This document shows positions 49,455 through 60,748 of a stretch of 64,000 nt of DNA, one piece after another (positions within the stretch are counted from its first letter, which is position 1; each line of letters begins with the position of its first letter). A model generated the notes under the pieces. That model did not search any database and was not told where the DNA came from. It saw nothing but the letters and a program-made list of their open reading frames with translations. Both the position numbers and the translations under genes were made by a program. This DNA comes from Liolophura sinensis (lineage: Eukaryota; Mollusca; Polyplacophora; Chitonida; Chitonidae): positions 56,992,512 to 57,056,511 of the forward strand of contig NC_088301.1 in assembly GCF_032854445.1 (NCBI RefSeq), given 5' to 3'.

Positions 49455-52400
49455 ATCTATATACAGCTGTAGGCTGTACATGTATACGCAGTATGTAACA
49501 TCCGAACTCTTGTACTCCTCCATTATCGCCCATCTCACCTGCACAGCCATGTCCGGTAAATCAATCCCTCGCCTGAGGATTGAGGCACTAAAATAAATCG
49601 CCACTAACAAAATATGCCGTTTTGACAATTTTTGTGTGAAGTATCTAAGTCTAACGCTTTCAGCTGAAAGTGATCCATCTTTTATTCATTTTTACCCCGG
49701 CCTTTGTCTCGTGGTAGGTGATTCGCCACAATGAAGATGTGTTGATGGTAGGACGATATACCCTGATGTGTGGTCAGATAGCCTTCCCCTTGTTAAACGC
49801 GACGTGTTATCGGTGATGCGGCTGACTTCATTCCCCTTCCCTCGGGCGTACGACGGACTCTGTACCTGATCGAGTAGTCCTGTTTAACACCATATACAAA
49901 ATTCCCATAAGTTCCGGTATCGCTTACCTTTAAGTAAATTCAAGCCTTGGTCATTAAAGAAGGTGTGACAATGATACCATTGAAGGTCCTTGCCCTAAAC
50001 TGACCATGTGGACACTAATTAACCTAGCCGCTTTCCCGCTCAGGTGCAAATGATCTGTATCATTTTCCCTAGGGACCCTCGAACCTGAGTATGTATGCCC
50101 ACATACTATACTACCTGGGCGGTGGGTTGTTTCCTCTCAGTGCATTTGACCCCCTTTTTCACAGTTGAACCACTTTTGTTTAAATCTTGTTAGTAACTTT
50201 AATTTTTACCGACACTAGCGTATATGCCCTAATGCACTGCTTTCTGTGGATGTTGAACACGAGATGTTCGCTGGTCTATGAGAAAGTTCTACAGATCACG
50301 TTCGGGTAATGGGCAACAATAGCTCTTATCAAAAGTGTGACCACTCTCTTTGTACATAGGGAAACTCTACGGCGTTAGATGTACACACACAAGGTAGTTT
50401 ACCCGTAACATGTATACAGTTAGGTGACATTCTTCTCTGGACGGATAAATAGAGTGGAAATCCTGGGAGGACAGTTCAAAGGTATGGGGTGAGAATTGTA
50501 GGAGAAGGGCTGATCTCTTCATCAGCCAGTCCGTCAAGGAGATAAGTTTACTCTGACAGCCCGAAATTGTGCGTGCCTCGAGAAACACTTTACTATGGGC
50601 GATCAGGGTCCTGATATGTAGGATGATGGTTAGCAGCAACACGGCACGACAGCTTGAACTGCCACAGTTACATGCTGCAACCGTGTTCATGGCCAGTTTT
50701 CTCTTAGAGCCTACAGAAACTTTGACTTATTTGATGGTTTAATTATCACATATGGGACTATAATCTCTTCGCATCCACTGTTGCAAGGTTGTGCTATGCT
50801 ACGGAGCGGCCTCTATGTATGCTTTCCGTTCACACAGTACCTAGGGAAACTTTATATGTCTATGGACATCTGCAGGAATTTACAACAACTTTGAGTCCAT
50901 GGATCATAACCTGTAATTGAAACATGTACTTCATAATGATATAAACAGACAGGTAAGTTGTAACAGTTTAAAGGTTGTGCAATGAGTAAGTTTTTTGCAG
51001 CTTCGATAAGTTTTACATATGAGAGCATTCCTTCATCTGTGCACCATTTCAATGCTAGTTTCATGTATGGGATTCTCCAAATTTCAACCAACATATTGTT
51101 TAAAATTTTAAAAAAAATATTTTGGTGCAAATTCCGAATTATCTGTCAAATGCGCGCAGTCCACGGAGACATGTGTTTTAGTCTTGGCAGTACAGGCTAA
51201 TTGTATACAGGTTCCATTAAGCGATGTAACACGTGTTTGTTTACACAGACAAACGCCTCCACTTGCTTACTGGTTTCTACACAGCTTTAACTCACCCTTT
51301 GAAGTCTCAAGGAAAAACATTTGTATATGTATCCTTCCATTGTTACAACCTGTTTGCGTTTGATATATACTGGTGGCGCTGATAGACATTTTTACTGAAT
51401 ACCATTCACACGGCCATAATCTTTTTACCATACAGTATATATCAATGAACCAGAATCTCTAGGAACATATACAATAAAAAGTGGACTTTCCCGTTGGCAT
51501 TTCCTCATTTTAGCTGTCTAGCGAAATATCCGAGTGTTTGATGTCATTCCGTACATAACACATATTGCGACTGCTTCTTTATTCATTATGGCTAATCCAA
51601 ATCAGACTTCAAAGACACATATCCTTTGTCAGTTTACAATAAACGTTATACCTGTCTGCCTAGCTTTATTTATAGGCCGGTGAAGTTAAAACTCGAGCCA
51701 TCTCATTTCCACACAGTAGTCTTTATTCATTTAAGTATTTCGGAAATTGAAAGTCCGCATGCGCTAAAATCTGGCAAGCTGGGAGTGTGGCTGGTGATCA
51801 ATCAAATTGTGATGTGCATGTTGACATGGATTTTAAAATGTGTTAGACAGAAGGAAATAGTGAATACACTGCAGGATAAAGATGTCTCGTGTAGATGGAT
51901 TGTCGTGGTTAACCCCATAAACTGGAGTGACTTTACTCCCACAACTTTTTAATGTCATTAGACATTCAATCATTGCGTGCACAGACCTCTACAAATTACG
52001 TGTAATCCTATATACGAAAAACTGAGCGAATCAATATTTAGCACAAACAGTGTTATAAACCAAGAAGACAAATACAAAAAAGACTTGTAATTATATATTG
52101 TTCATTTATTAGTTATCAAAAATGCCAGCTTTACTTCATCACTACGCACATGGATGTCATATTGTTACTCTGCCAATATTTCAGTAAAGTTTTAAATAAA
52201 CTTTAACTGAAAGAATCATTATTGTTTTTATACCAAAAAGTGCATGATCAGTTCGTTGAAAAAAAACATTTGAAATTCTTTAGCAAACTAATTAGTCTTA
52301 ATGAGAATATAGGCCGGAGTGTGTTTCCCAAGGTCGATACGGGGTCCCTGTTGTGCTGGTGTATGGTAGCCACAAACAAGTTTGTCGAACAGCCCCAAGC

Positions 52401-52499
52401 GATCCGCCCAGCGAAAGGGCCACACGTAATTTTCCTCCAGTCAAATCCCAGCCCTGAAGTCAGCCCTCTGTGGTGGATAGAAGAATGAAATATTAATCA

Positions 52500-53316
52500 C
52501 CTGTAATAGAGCATACACAGCCAATCAAATTGTGCATAGCGCCCGGTCTCACACGTCCCCGTTTTGTCGTGTTGTTCGCCTCAATAGGCTCCCCCGCTAG
52601 TCTCTGCTAGGATCTGTCTCTCTGTCTTAAGTCCCCATGGAGGGCCCCGGAAGGCGGAGGGAGAATGGATAGCACTAATCCCTGTCCACCGCAGGATATA
52701 TCTTCACTGCCTATCAACAACTCCATCGGTTTTCATAGTCAAAGATCTCTGGGTGGCTTTCCTCCAGACCAGAGTAGAAAAAGCCACGACACTTGCCACT
52801 CGTCAGTCTCAGAGTTGTAGTCTTGAGTGAGTAACGACGGATTTCAAGTACATTTGTCTATGACAGACATCATATATATATACACATACACATATATATG
52901 TATACCTACTTTTGTGTACGTGTATGCTCGTGTTTAAAGGCTCTGTACTCCAGACGTTCTTGTTTCTTTTCGCTTCGTTTCCATTGAAAACGCCTGCAAT
53001 TACGGCAGTATCAGTGAGCCAGGAGTTGGGTGTGTTTACAGAAGTCAGCACGGGGGTTACACGGAGTAACAAGTTGATCATCGCCAGGGCTCTCCCGTGT
53101 TACATTCACGCCGCATATGTTCGCCGCAGACCTGTGGAGATACCTTCCCATTCCTACCTAAATTCTACCCCTGATTACCATCGGACTTCGACTTAGTGTT
53201 TCTATCTTATATTAACAGAGGGTTGGTTACATATCCTGAACTACAAACCATCACTTTGTCTGATTTCTCTACAGGACTTGTTTCAGAGCAGTGGAACTTT
53301 CATAATAGGTGTAAAA
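52500..53316 (+). promoter_or_regulatory. Probable Wnt5 promoter and 5' untranslated region
   Basis: The interval upstream of the Wnt5 start is GC-richer than its surroundings at 52,540-52,680 and has a CCAAT box at 52,521-52,525. A donor-like GTGAGT at 52,827-52,832 and an acceptor-like pyrimidine tract ending CTACAG at 53,274 would allow a spliced 5' leader: exon up to 52,826, intron 52,827-53,274, coding exon from 53,275. A short (TA)n/(CA)n stretch lies at 52,870-52,900. Motifs are seen; the transcript model is inference. Confidence 0.35.
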
Positions 53317-53408
53317 ATGGCTCAATTGGGCCGATGGAAATACGGACTGTTTACCTTTGTGGCTATGATATTGCAGTGTCTGTGTGTCTCCGCGTTTGAT
53401 ACCTGGTG
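53317..53408 (+). CDS. Wnt5: Wnt5 exon 1 (start codon and signal peptide)
   Basis: The ATG lies in AAAAATGG context. The exon encodes residues 1-30 and two bases of codon 31: a basic N-terminus (RWK), a hydrophobic core ([15 protein letters not shown]) and a likely cleavage site after SA before FDTWW. It ends at a consensus donor GTAAGT (53,409-53,414) in phase 2. Joining to the base at 54,064 completes W31, matching the WW seen at this place in other Wnt5 proteins. Confidence 0.9.
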
Positions 53409-56400
53409 GTAAGTAACGCCTGTTATACTTCGTCTTTTTTGAATTGATGAAAATTTGCAAATTATATCTTAACTAAATGAAAAATAGGGAGACTTATATT
53501 GCTGTCAATAGGTAACTTTTTTGACGGTTTGAGATATATGTGCCGGTATTAAATCCCATCCAGTGTTTCTTATGAACAATAAAGCAAGCATCTGTTATTT
53601 ATGCAGACCGTTAGACTGGGCTCATTCATCATTCGCTGTCACACCTTTTTCCATTTGAATTTTATTTTTTTTTTCATTGATAAGCCACTACTAATGTGCT
53701 GTTAATCAATTAACGTGTTTAACATGACAATGTTCTATGTCACATTTGTGTTGGCTCCGCCAGACGCTCTGATTGATGATGGATATATATACGTGATATT
53801 TAAAGAAATGTCAAATATTCCCAGTTGCTCCACATTTTATGTGCAATCTTGCAGAGCGTAAATCCAACACTGTGTAAATGCTGCTCGGCCTTTTGACGTT
53901 ATGAAACTTTGCACATTAGTGCCTCTGGTCTACAGAAATTGCGAAGTTACACGCTGGAGTATTAAAACTCATTCTCACAAGAATTTACATTGACACATAT
54001 CATTTCGTACCTGTATGCCATTTTTTTACATTATGAGACTTTTATGGGGGATTTTCTTTCTAGGAACCTGGGAGTTCGTGGATTCAAGGCCTGGCGAAAC
54101 CCGCAGCTGTATGTGATAGGGGCCCAACCATTGTGTACGCAGTTGAAGGGCCTCAGTCCAGCCCAGGTTAGACTCTGTCAAAGTTACCATGATCATATGC
54201 CCAGTGTAGGACATGGGGCTAGTATGGGCATTCAGGAATGTCAAAGGCAATTCCAGAACAGACGCTGGAACTGCAGTACAATCGCAGACGATTCATCAGT
54301 TTTCGGACCAGTTCTAAACATTGGTAAGTGTGCGGTTAATTTCATGAACTTCTTTATATTTAGGTTTTCCATATTCGACTTAGTACGCCATTGATATAAG
54401 TAAGTGAATTATTTGGCGTCTCAACAGTTCATATGGTCAATATTTACGTGTATATCACCTGTCATTAATAAGCGGACGGTAAGAACCTTGGTGAGTTGAC
54501 AAGGGGATCTCAAGGTGCCATTTCCCGTGGCCAGGTGCAAACACTTGAGATCACAAGACGCGTTGTCTGTCTTTCCTCTCCCGCTGCTGCTTTCCTGCTA
54601 ATTTTCCCAGTGTCTCACCATGGAGTGCGTTTACCTATTTCCATTGTACATGACAGAAACAATGGGGACTGGAGATGAAAGGTAAAATAAACAATTCCCT
54701 GGTGGTTTAGACAGAAAGCTGCAGAAGACACAACCGGCGGTTTCCCCACCACTCCCCACTGATATCTATCAAATGGAATGAAAATGAAACATTTTTTGTG
54801 TTTCGACACATTTTCTGTACAGTGTATCCAGCCTTCGCTTTGAGACTTCCAACATGTGCACACTGTTAGGGACTTGAGGCACGGGTCACAGTTGTTAATT
54901 CTTAAAAAGTTATGAAACTCAGCTTTCTTGGAACAGCTGTGCAAACTTCGCCCATTTCACCAGAAAAAAAGAAAAAAAACCTTCAGACTGGTAGCCATGG
55001 GTTGATTATTTTAGGTAAACAATGTAGAAAATTTAATATTTTTCTGTCTAAATCATTACAAACACCTTTGGCACACAAAACTTTTAAATAAATGGTCGTA
55101 TTTTATTCTGACCGGATCATTGTAATAAGGAACATACACACATAAAGAAATCAGCAAAATAGGCATTGTTTAGAAAATTGTAGAATGGATTATCTGTAGG
55201 AAGCAATGAGTTATGTCAATACCCCTGTCAAGGGTTCAGGCAGATCATTAAATATGTTTAGTCTTTGTTTATACGATGTCAGTTTAGTGTATGCACAACA
55301 CATCCACGTCCCATATATGAAACACTTCATCATTAATTTAAATACTATCCGAAATAAATACTATGTCCACTAGGCGCAGTTTAGGTAGTTTTTCTTTATA
55401 TCCAGTGTATAAACTAGAATTAACAGGACACGAAGTGACCAAGCTATCCTATATTTAGCCACAGTACTTGTCCATAAGCAAATCACTGACCATGTTTGAC
55501 CACTGGGTGAGCATAAAATATGCTTAGCTTAATATCAGCATATCCACATCAAAGTGTTCTCACTACATCTAAGGAACCGTCTTAAAAGAACTAAGCTGTT
55601 AACAGATTTATCACTAGGGGTCGCTGTATTTTATCGTTATTTCACCTTTGAGTATGTAGGCATATAGAGAAGTACGTGTTGAAATGTGGTAAACAAAAAA
55701 CCCCCCCAAAAAATGGCCATCTGCGATGGGATTTTTTTACTTTGGAGTTTCCCATGAAGGTCCAGGATTTTGGATACACGGATGTGTAGATGAAATACTG
55801 TTCACTTCAGTCTTGTCCCGAGTTTTAATCCACCTGCTGTAGCCATTTATTTTATTACACAATGTAGCTTTACCTCTATGGGCCGGGAGTTGTTTTGTAT
55901 ATTACACACAATACCAAGTATATACATTTATAGATTATCAGTGCCCCTCTAGAATATTTGTCTTTGTCAACTCACACAGTATAGAGTCACTATTAGATTA
56001 ATGCTTTATCCAATGCACTACATTTTAGCTCAATAAAAATCCAAACATGAGGTCGTTCAAAACACACGGCAGATTAGGTATCTAAGTACTCCTCAATGTA
56101 AACAGATGAATGACCTCTAACTATGATAAGAACGTCACATATCATTGATAAATCGACCAGCTTACATTTGGGATAGTATACCATCGCGTTCAGCTTTATG
56201 TTATGTGGCTACACGGGAACACTATTTTCTCCTCAACGGGTACTATAAGGATATATTCATTGACTCAGAACTGTTAATGGTGGTAATGGTATTTTAATTA
56301 ACGGCTAGTGTCGATTGTAGTAAGATAAGATTCTTCTATGGTGCATTTTCTTTAAGCGCTTTCTGCTTCTCTAAGTTACCCGCTGACTAGATTTGAGCTA

Positions 56401-57844
56401 AGTATCGGCTCTGTTGGAAACTTTGATTGATTTGCCCATGGTGTGAAGTTAATGGCCCCAAACACTTACAGACACACAAGCAAACCATTCAGAGTATTTG
56501 CACCTGTAAGATAAACTAATTATGACGTAAGTGATAGATAATGGATCGTTTTATTTCCAAACTGTGGGGCCTTGCATCGTACACGTAACAAAACACACGC
56601 CTTGTGTGTCGGCAGATAAAGGTAGCCAGGTAACACAATGAGCACAAAGACTATGGATCATTGAAGAGAATGTCGGAGGCCTTTTAATTCCTCCCTGGTC
56701 ACGGTTGAAGTGGATAACTTTTTACACGTTTGTTTACCTAACTGTATAGTCTTTGACTGTTGAATCTCCCTGTCTGTCACATTTTTCTGCAGAGTTCATG
56801 CAGATAATTCCCGACAGAGAGACAACATTTGCATATTTCAGTATTGACCTTCTTTTTATCCAGTCTTTCTGTGTTTGTAATGGTCGACATATTCAGCTAG
56901 AATTTGCCGAATCTGTCGTTAAAAAAGTAAACACAGTACATGGAGAGCAAAAATGATTTATTTTAGTTGCTCTAATTCGCTTTTGGGCTCTGCGTTTTAG
57001 GTACGGTTAACTAGTAAACACTGAGCCATGGGTAAATTGCTTGTAAAGTTACACCTTAAGTTTGTATTTAACTTCCCGAGTACCTGTGGAAGACACCACA
57101 CCTTGATGTGTTTTGTGGCCGAACCTCTTTGTACGGCTGTCAACGTGAAGCTCGGATCTTTGCTTCACTGCGTGCCTCTTTTCCACCCTTCGAATCCACA
57201 CAATTTGCCAGCTTTTTCCTTTACCACTCTCACAAAAAACTTACCATACCTGATATACATTCACTTACATAAAAATGCACATCTGACGCCTCCGTGTGAA
57301 CAGGCTCTTCAGATTAATACACGAATAAAAACGTCATTCCACTTCTGGATAGTTCGAGTTCAATCCAAGATCGTAAATGTAATAATTTTCTTACGTTTAG
57401 ACTTATTATGATTATTCCAAACTCGAACTTCAAAATATTAAGCAAATAAACGCACTGCTTTTTGAATTTTACCGGTTTTTCGATGTATATTTCCACAACT
57501 GATTTCCTGATGCCGCAAACCTGTAGTTGTCTACCTTATTTTGTGTTGCAGCTAGTCCCGAGGCAGCCTTTACTCACGCAATATCTGCAGCTGGAGTGGT
57601 GTTCTCTATAAGCCGGGGGTGCCGTGAGGGAGAACTGAGCAAGTGTAGCTGTAGTCGTTCCTCCAGACCGAAGAGTTTACACAGAGACTGGATCTGGGGC
57701 GGATGTGGTGATAATTTAGAATATGGATATAGATTTGCCAAAATGTTTGTAGACATAAGAGAAAGGGAAAAGAACCACCCGAGACATTCCCCAGGTTTAG
57801 CCAGAATGCTTATGAACCTCAGAAATAACGAAGCCGGCAGATTG
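53317..57844 (+). CDS. Wnt5: Wnt5 signalling ligand, 5' part of the gene (exons 1-3, joined 53317-53408, 54064-54323, 57552-57844)
   Basis: Wnt5 is a secreted, lipid-modified, cysteine-rich ligand. It usually acts through non-canonical Wnt pathways (Ror/Ryk/Frizzled; planar polarity, axon guidance, cell movement). The three exons join in frame to 215 codons, roughly the N-terminal 55-60% of a normal Wnt. Residues 1-26 form a signal peptide with a hydrophobic core ending CVSA. Wnt landmarks follow: IGAQPLC (49-55), ECQ with QNRRWNCST (89-103, including an N-glycosylation site at N100), [11 protein letters not shown] (123-133), ACREGELS-type [13 protein letters not shown] (140-152), [10 protein letters not shown] (163-172), [11 protein letters not shown] (175-185) and NNEAGRL (209-215). 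IGAQPLC, SVFG and [13 protein letters not shown] are Wnt5-like, resembling WNT5A/5B more than other subfamilies. The serine-acylation motif and the C-terminal cysteine domain belong to later exons outside the window. An in-frame TAG at 53,194 with no ATG before 53,317 fixes the start. No break is seen. Confidence 0.95.
53409..54063 (+). other. Wnt5 intron 1 (655 bp)
   Basis: It is bounded by consensus GTAAGT and a pyrimidine tract with TAG. The interior is AT-rich with a T-run near 53,670. No repeat or second gene was recognised inside. Confidence 0.9.
54064..54323 (+). CDS. Wnt5: Wnt5 exon 2
   Basis: The acceptor is a pyrimidine tract ending TTTCTAG just before 54,064, and the donor is GTAAGT at 54,324-54,329. 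The exon completes W31, encodes residues 32-117 and gives the first base of codon 118. It carries IGAQPLC, the cysteines at 55, 69, 90 and 101, and the conserved RRWNCST glycosylation motif. The intron phases on both sides agree with the flanking exons. Reading through the donor soon meets a stop, as expected for a real exon boundary. Confidence 0.93.
54324..57551 (+). other. Wnt5 intron 2 (3.2 kb)
   Basis: It is bounded by GTAAGT and TTGCAG. It is AT-rich and mostly featureless. A 127-codon open frame at 57,028-57,411 has no recognisable domain and is treated as chance. A short inverted repeat, GTTCGAGTT and AACTCGAAC, flanks about 57,355-57,430. Confidence 0.88.
57552..57844 (+). CDS. Wnt5: Wnt5 exon 3
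   Basis: The acceptor is TTTTGTGTTGCAG ending at 57,551. The exon starts in phase 1, completing A118, and encodes residues 118-215 with the best-conserved Wnt block: [45 protein letters not shown] and NNEAGR. The donor GTAAGT at 57,845-57,850 leaves phase 0. The next Wnt exon would begin with the CKCHGVSGSC region; nothing matching it was seen before 64,000. Confidence 0.95.
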
Positions 57845-57941
57845 GTAAGTATTATCACAGCTTTCTCTCATTTCTCTTGTTAATCACTGATTAAAACATG
57901 TGACGCGCGTCTTATGTGCGCTAAGGGTGAGATACCCCCCT

Positions 57942-57975
57942 TAGTATAGCGGCTGCTATAGTATAGCGGCTGCTA
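57942..57975. repeat. 17-bp perfect tandem duplication
   Basis: TAGTATAGCGGCTGCTA occurs twice in succession about 100 bp after Wnt5 exon 3. Confidence 0.9.
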
Positions 57976-60664
57976 AAAATCTCAGAAAGGAAGGCAACTC
58001 TTCTGAATGACATTTAGTTACAGAGGGTAGATATTTTTTACCAAATAATGTACAAAAACCTTCGCTGTTTCTTAAAAGGAATTCCTATTGCGTTTTGGGA
58101 ATTGATCGCATGTGTGTTGTGGGCAGGTTGGTGTATCGTGTGACATGTTTATGGGCCTTCGTTTCGTTGAGGAGCTAGACCGATGCTCTCTAGTTGGTCT
58201 CAACCTCCTGGGGTCATGACTCCGACAACTCATTCTTCCCTACCTCATAGCGTGCTAACAATTGCATTTTGATGGTAATAATCCCGGGACTGAGATCGTA
58301 CCGCGCCAGGCAAAAAGAGTTTGAAACTAGGGAGTATGGCGTAAGGCTGACAGCGGGTTACAAGCCTGTGACTGCTTGTTACCAGCAGCCTTCGTCGTTC
58401 CGGTTGACCCACTGGGTTGTCGGTGACGCTATACAAAGACAAGGCTACGGTTTCGGCTGTTGGTTTTAGGTTCTCTTGTTATCTGCAGCATCAAAAATTC
58501 GAGCTCTTGTCTTATTATCCGTCATTATGAGGCCTCGTGAGATACTGTCCACAAAATGACGTATATGGTTGTTTGACAAGCTACATAAACCCCAGCATAA
58601 TAGCCATCGCAATAATATGTAAGCTAAACGATGGTATTTTAAGTGGAATACTTTTTACCCAACAAAGTGCTCGTAGGCTTCAGCTCTGACAATGTTCTCA
58701 AAACACCCCGAAGACACCAGGAAAGCCTTGTCACTTTTATAAGTTGTGTTTCAACATTTTTGCATAAACCCGTTCCATATGTAATAAGCCTCTTAGAATA
58801 CATGCTAGACATATATTAATTTACGCTTGTAAAAGTTAACGTAATCCCCACAAACACAAGCGTAGTTCTAATTACTTAACAGCCTTCATTTCTTTAATCG
58901 GCATACGCGTTTTCTATCCAGAAGATTTTACAGTCTTATTCATGGTTGAAGTTTAAAGATATTGAACTTTATATAAATATGGAGAACCAGTGACCTGACT
59001 CATTCGAGCTTGTCATCGGCGCATCCCACATTTACCTTGTTAACCTAGGAAGCATTTTCGAAGGCGTGGACAGATTCTCCAAAGTAGTCTGGTCATTGTC
59101 CCGTATGACACTGGGGGGAAACTCTGCCCAGCAATTAGTCTGACCCCGCGGGTCGCACCTGTTTGAAGTACTATCCGGTGACAGGAGAAAAACGTGGTAA
59201 TGATTAGGGCATTGCAGTCATTGTCCCACAAGTTTGCCCCATGTTATTGTTGTGGTCTTGTTTCGTGTCTTTGTCACCTTTTCACTTCTCCTGTCGTGAT
59301 CGTTAGCGTGAGAGAAAGTACAATGAGTCGATAGCAATCGCTGTTTGTTCCTATCAGAACCCAGCTATCGGGTTTGATTCCAATGTTACGCAACGGCTAG
59401 TCCACATGCACGTTGATCAAGCAATTTATCTCCGCCCGACACGTACAGTGTATCCTTCATCATGAAATGAACAAAAAATAACGATGAGGCCACCGCGAGG
59501 TAGCACGAAAGACTAAACTTCCCTGCGTGCGGGTAATGCAGTGACAAGGGCACCGTGTGATCGACAAACAGGAGAATAAGTAGCTGTATTGTTCCCGGTT
59601 GTGGTAATCTTGTGCCAATCTTAGGGAATCGAGTTACAAATTATTGACTACACTATTATTACATTCGCTTTTTGTTACTAACGTTATCAGACATGGCGAT
59701 AAAGTCAAGTTGTATCTATCCAAGTCGGTCGCTTGTCTACGAAGAAAACCTTACCTGAAAGCGGGTTACTAAGGCTCTGGTGTGCTAGTGCTAGTCGTTT
59801 GATTTATTATCTCATAAACGACGGCCTGAAAATTATAGTTATTAATGTGTTATGCGACACATAGTTGCATGCAGTCACACAAATGCTTTTGAACAAAGCA
59901 CTGACAAATGCACCGTACTTGTTCACTTTCCGTGTTTCACGTAACATTGGTAAACAAATAACTACGAATCCTAAACAAACAATGATTCTACACACTACTG
60001 ACACTCCAACACATGTGGACATCTTATTGGATTTCAAGGTCCGTACTTGCAAGGCTTAAGCCTGTGTCATTTTTACATGCAGCTTCTGGCAGTTTTACCT
60101 TAAAATTATTGAAGCACGCCAATGGACAATGAATACAAGGAGCACACTGGCTGCCTTACATGGAAATTCTTCTCCTTGTTGGCAAGTTGAAACGTCTCAA
60201 GTACGTTTCAAAGTGTTTAGCCACGCACAGCAGAAATGCTGCGATCGAGTTGCCAGGGGCCCCTCTGTTAGGGTGTCCTAGTCAGAGGACATTCTATCGC
60301 CCAGGGTGTGTCTGTCCAGTGTTCTAACTCACACTGTCTTTGATTGGTAATAATCAACACCGTCTCTCAATCTGTCAAACAGCATTGTCTGTTCCGAGTA
60401 ACAGTCGATTTTCTCACACAAGTCAGCAGTCATTCCAGTGTGACGTCACATCTCAAAGAAACTCAACTCTGTGCTGCTATAGCCTCATGAATCTTATTCG
60501 AGTTTTTCGTTATTCCACTATGTAAAAATAAGGAGAACCAAGTCTGAAAAACGTAATGTAATGGTTAATTAAAGCCAAAAGAATAATTTTCAGCTGGAAT
60601 GCTCACAAATCTGCAAACTTGTTTCCAATAAAAAAGATCATTTAGTAATTCGTTCAGTATTTCA

Positions 60665-60748
60665 CAACCACTTCAAAAACAGATGGAGGTTATAGTGTCA
60701 CACATGTGAGTGTGACACTATAACCTCCATCTGCTGGTGAAGTGGTTG
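60665..60748. repeat. Near-perfect inverted repeat (39-bp arms, 6-bp loop)
   Basis: The inner 23 bp of each arm (60,681-60,703 and 60,710-60,732) are exact reverse complements around the loop ATGTGA. The outer 16 bp differ at only three places. It lies in Wnt5 intron 3. It could be a hairpin RNA locus, the joined termini of a small transposon, or the product of a replication template switch. Confidence 0.9.

Larger units (their letters stand above)
38260..52499. other. FBXL14-Wnt5 intergenic region, right part
   Basis: It is AT-rich with TA arrays at 41,264, 47,105 and 49,376, T and G homopolymers, repeat copy 6 and a cluster of octamer-like motifs at 43,087-43,125. Open frames of up to 116 codons (for example 44,395-44,745, 48,975-49,307 and 51,626-51,952) have no recognisable domains. 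No gene is supported. Confidence 0.6.

Noticed and set aside
54026-54250. Minus-strand frame over Wnt5 exon 2
   Set aside because: It is the antisense shadow of a real exon. The same holds for 57,574-57,858.
57028-57411. 127-codon open frame inside Wnt5 intron 2
   Set aside because: No recognisable domain, lies in an intron on the same strand as Wnt5, and has ordinary intronic composition. Chance is the simplest explanation.
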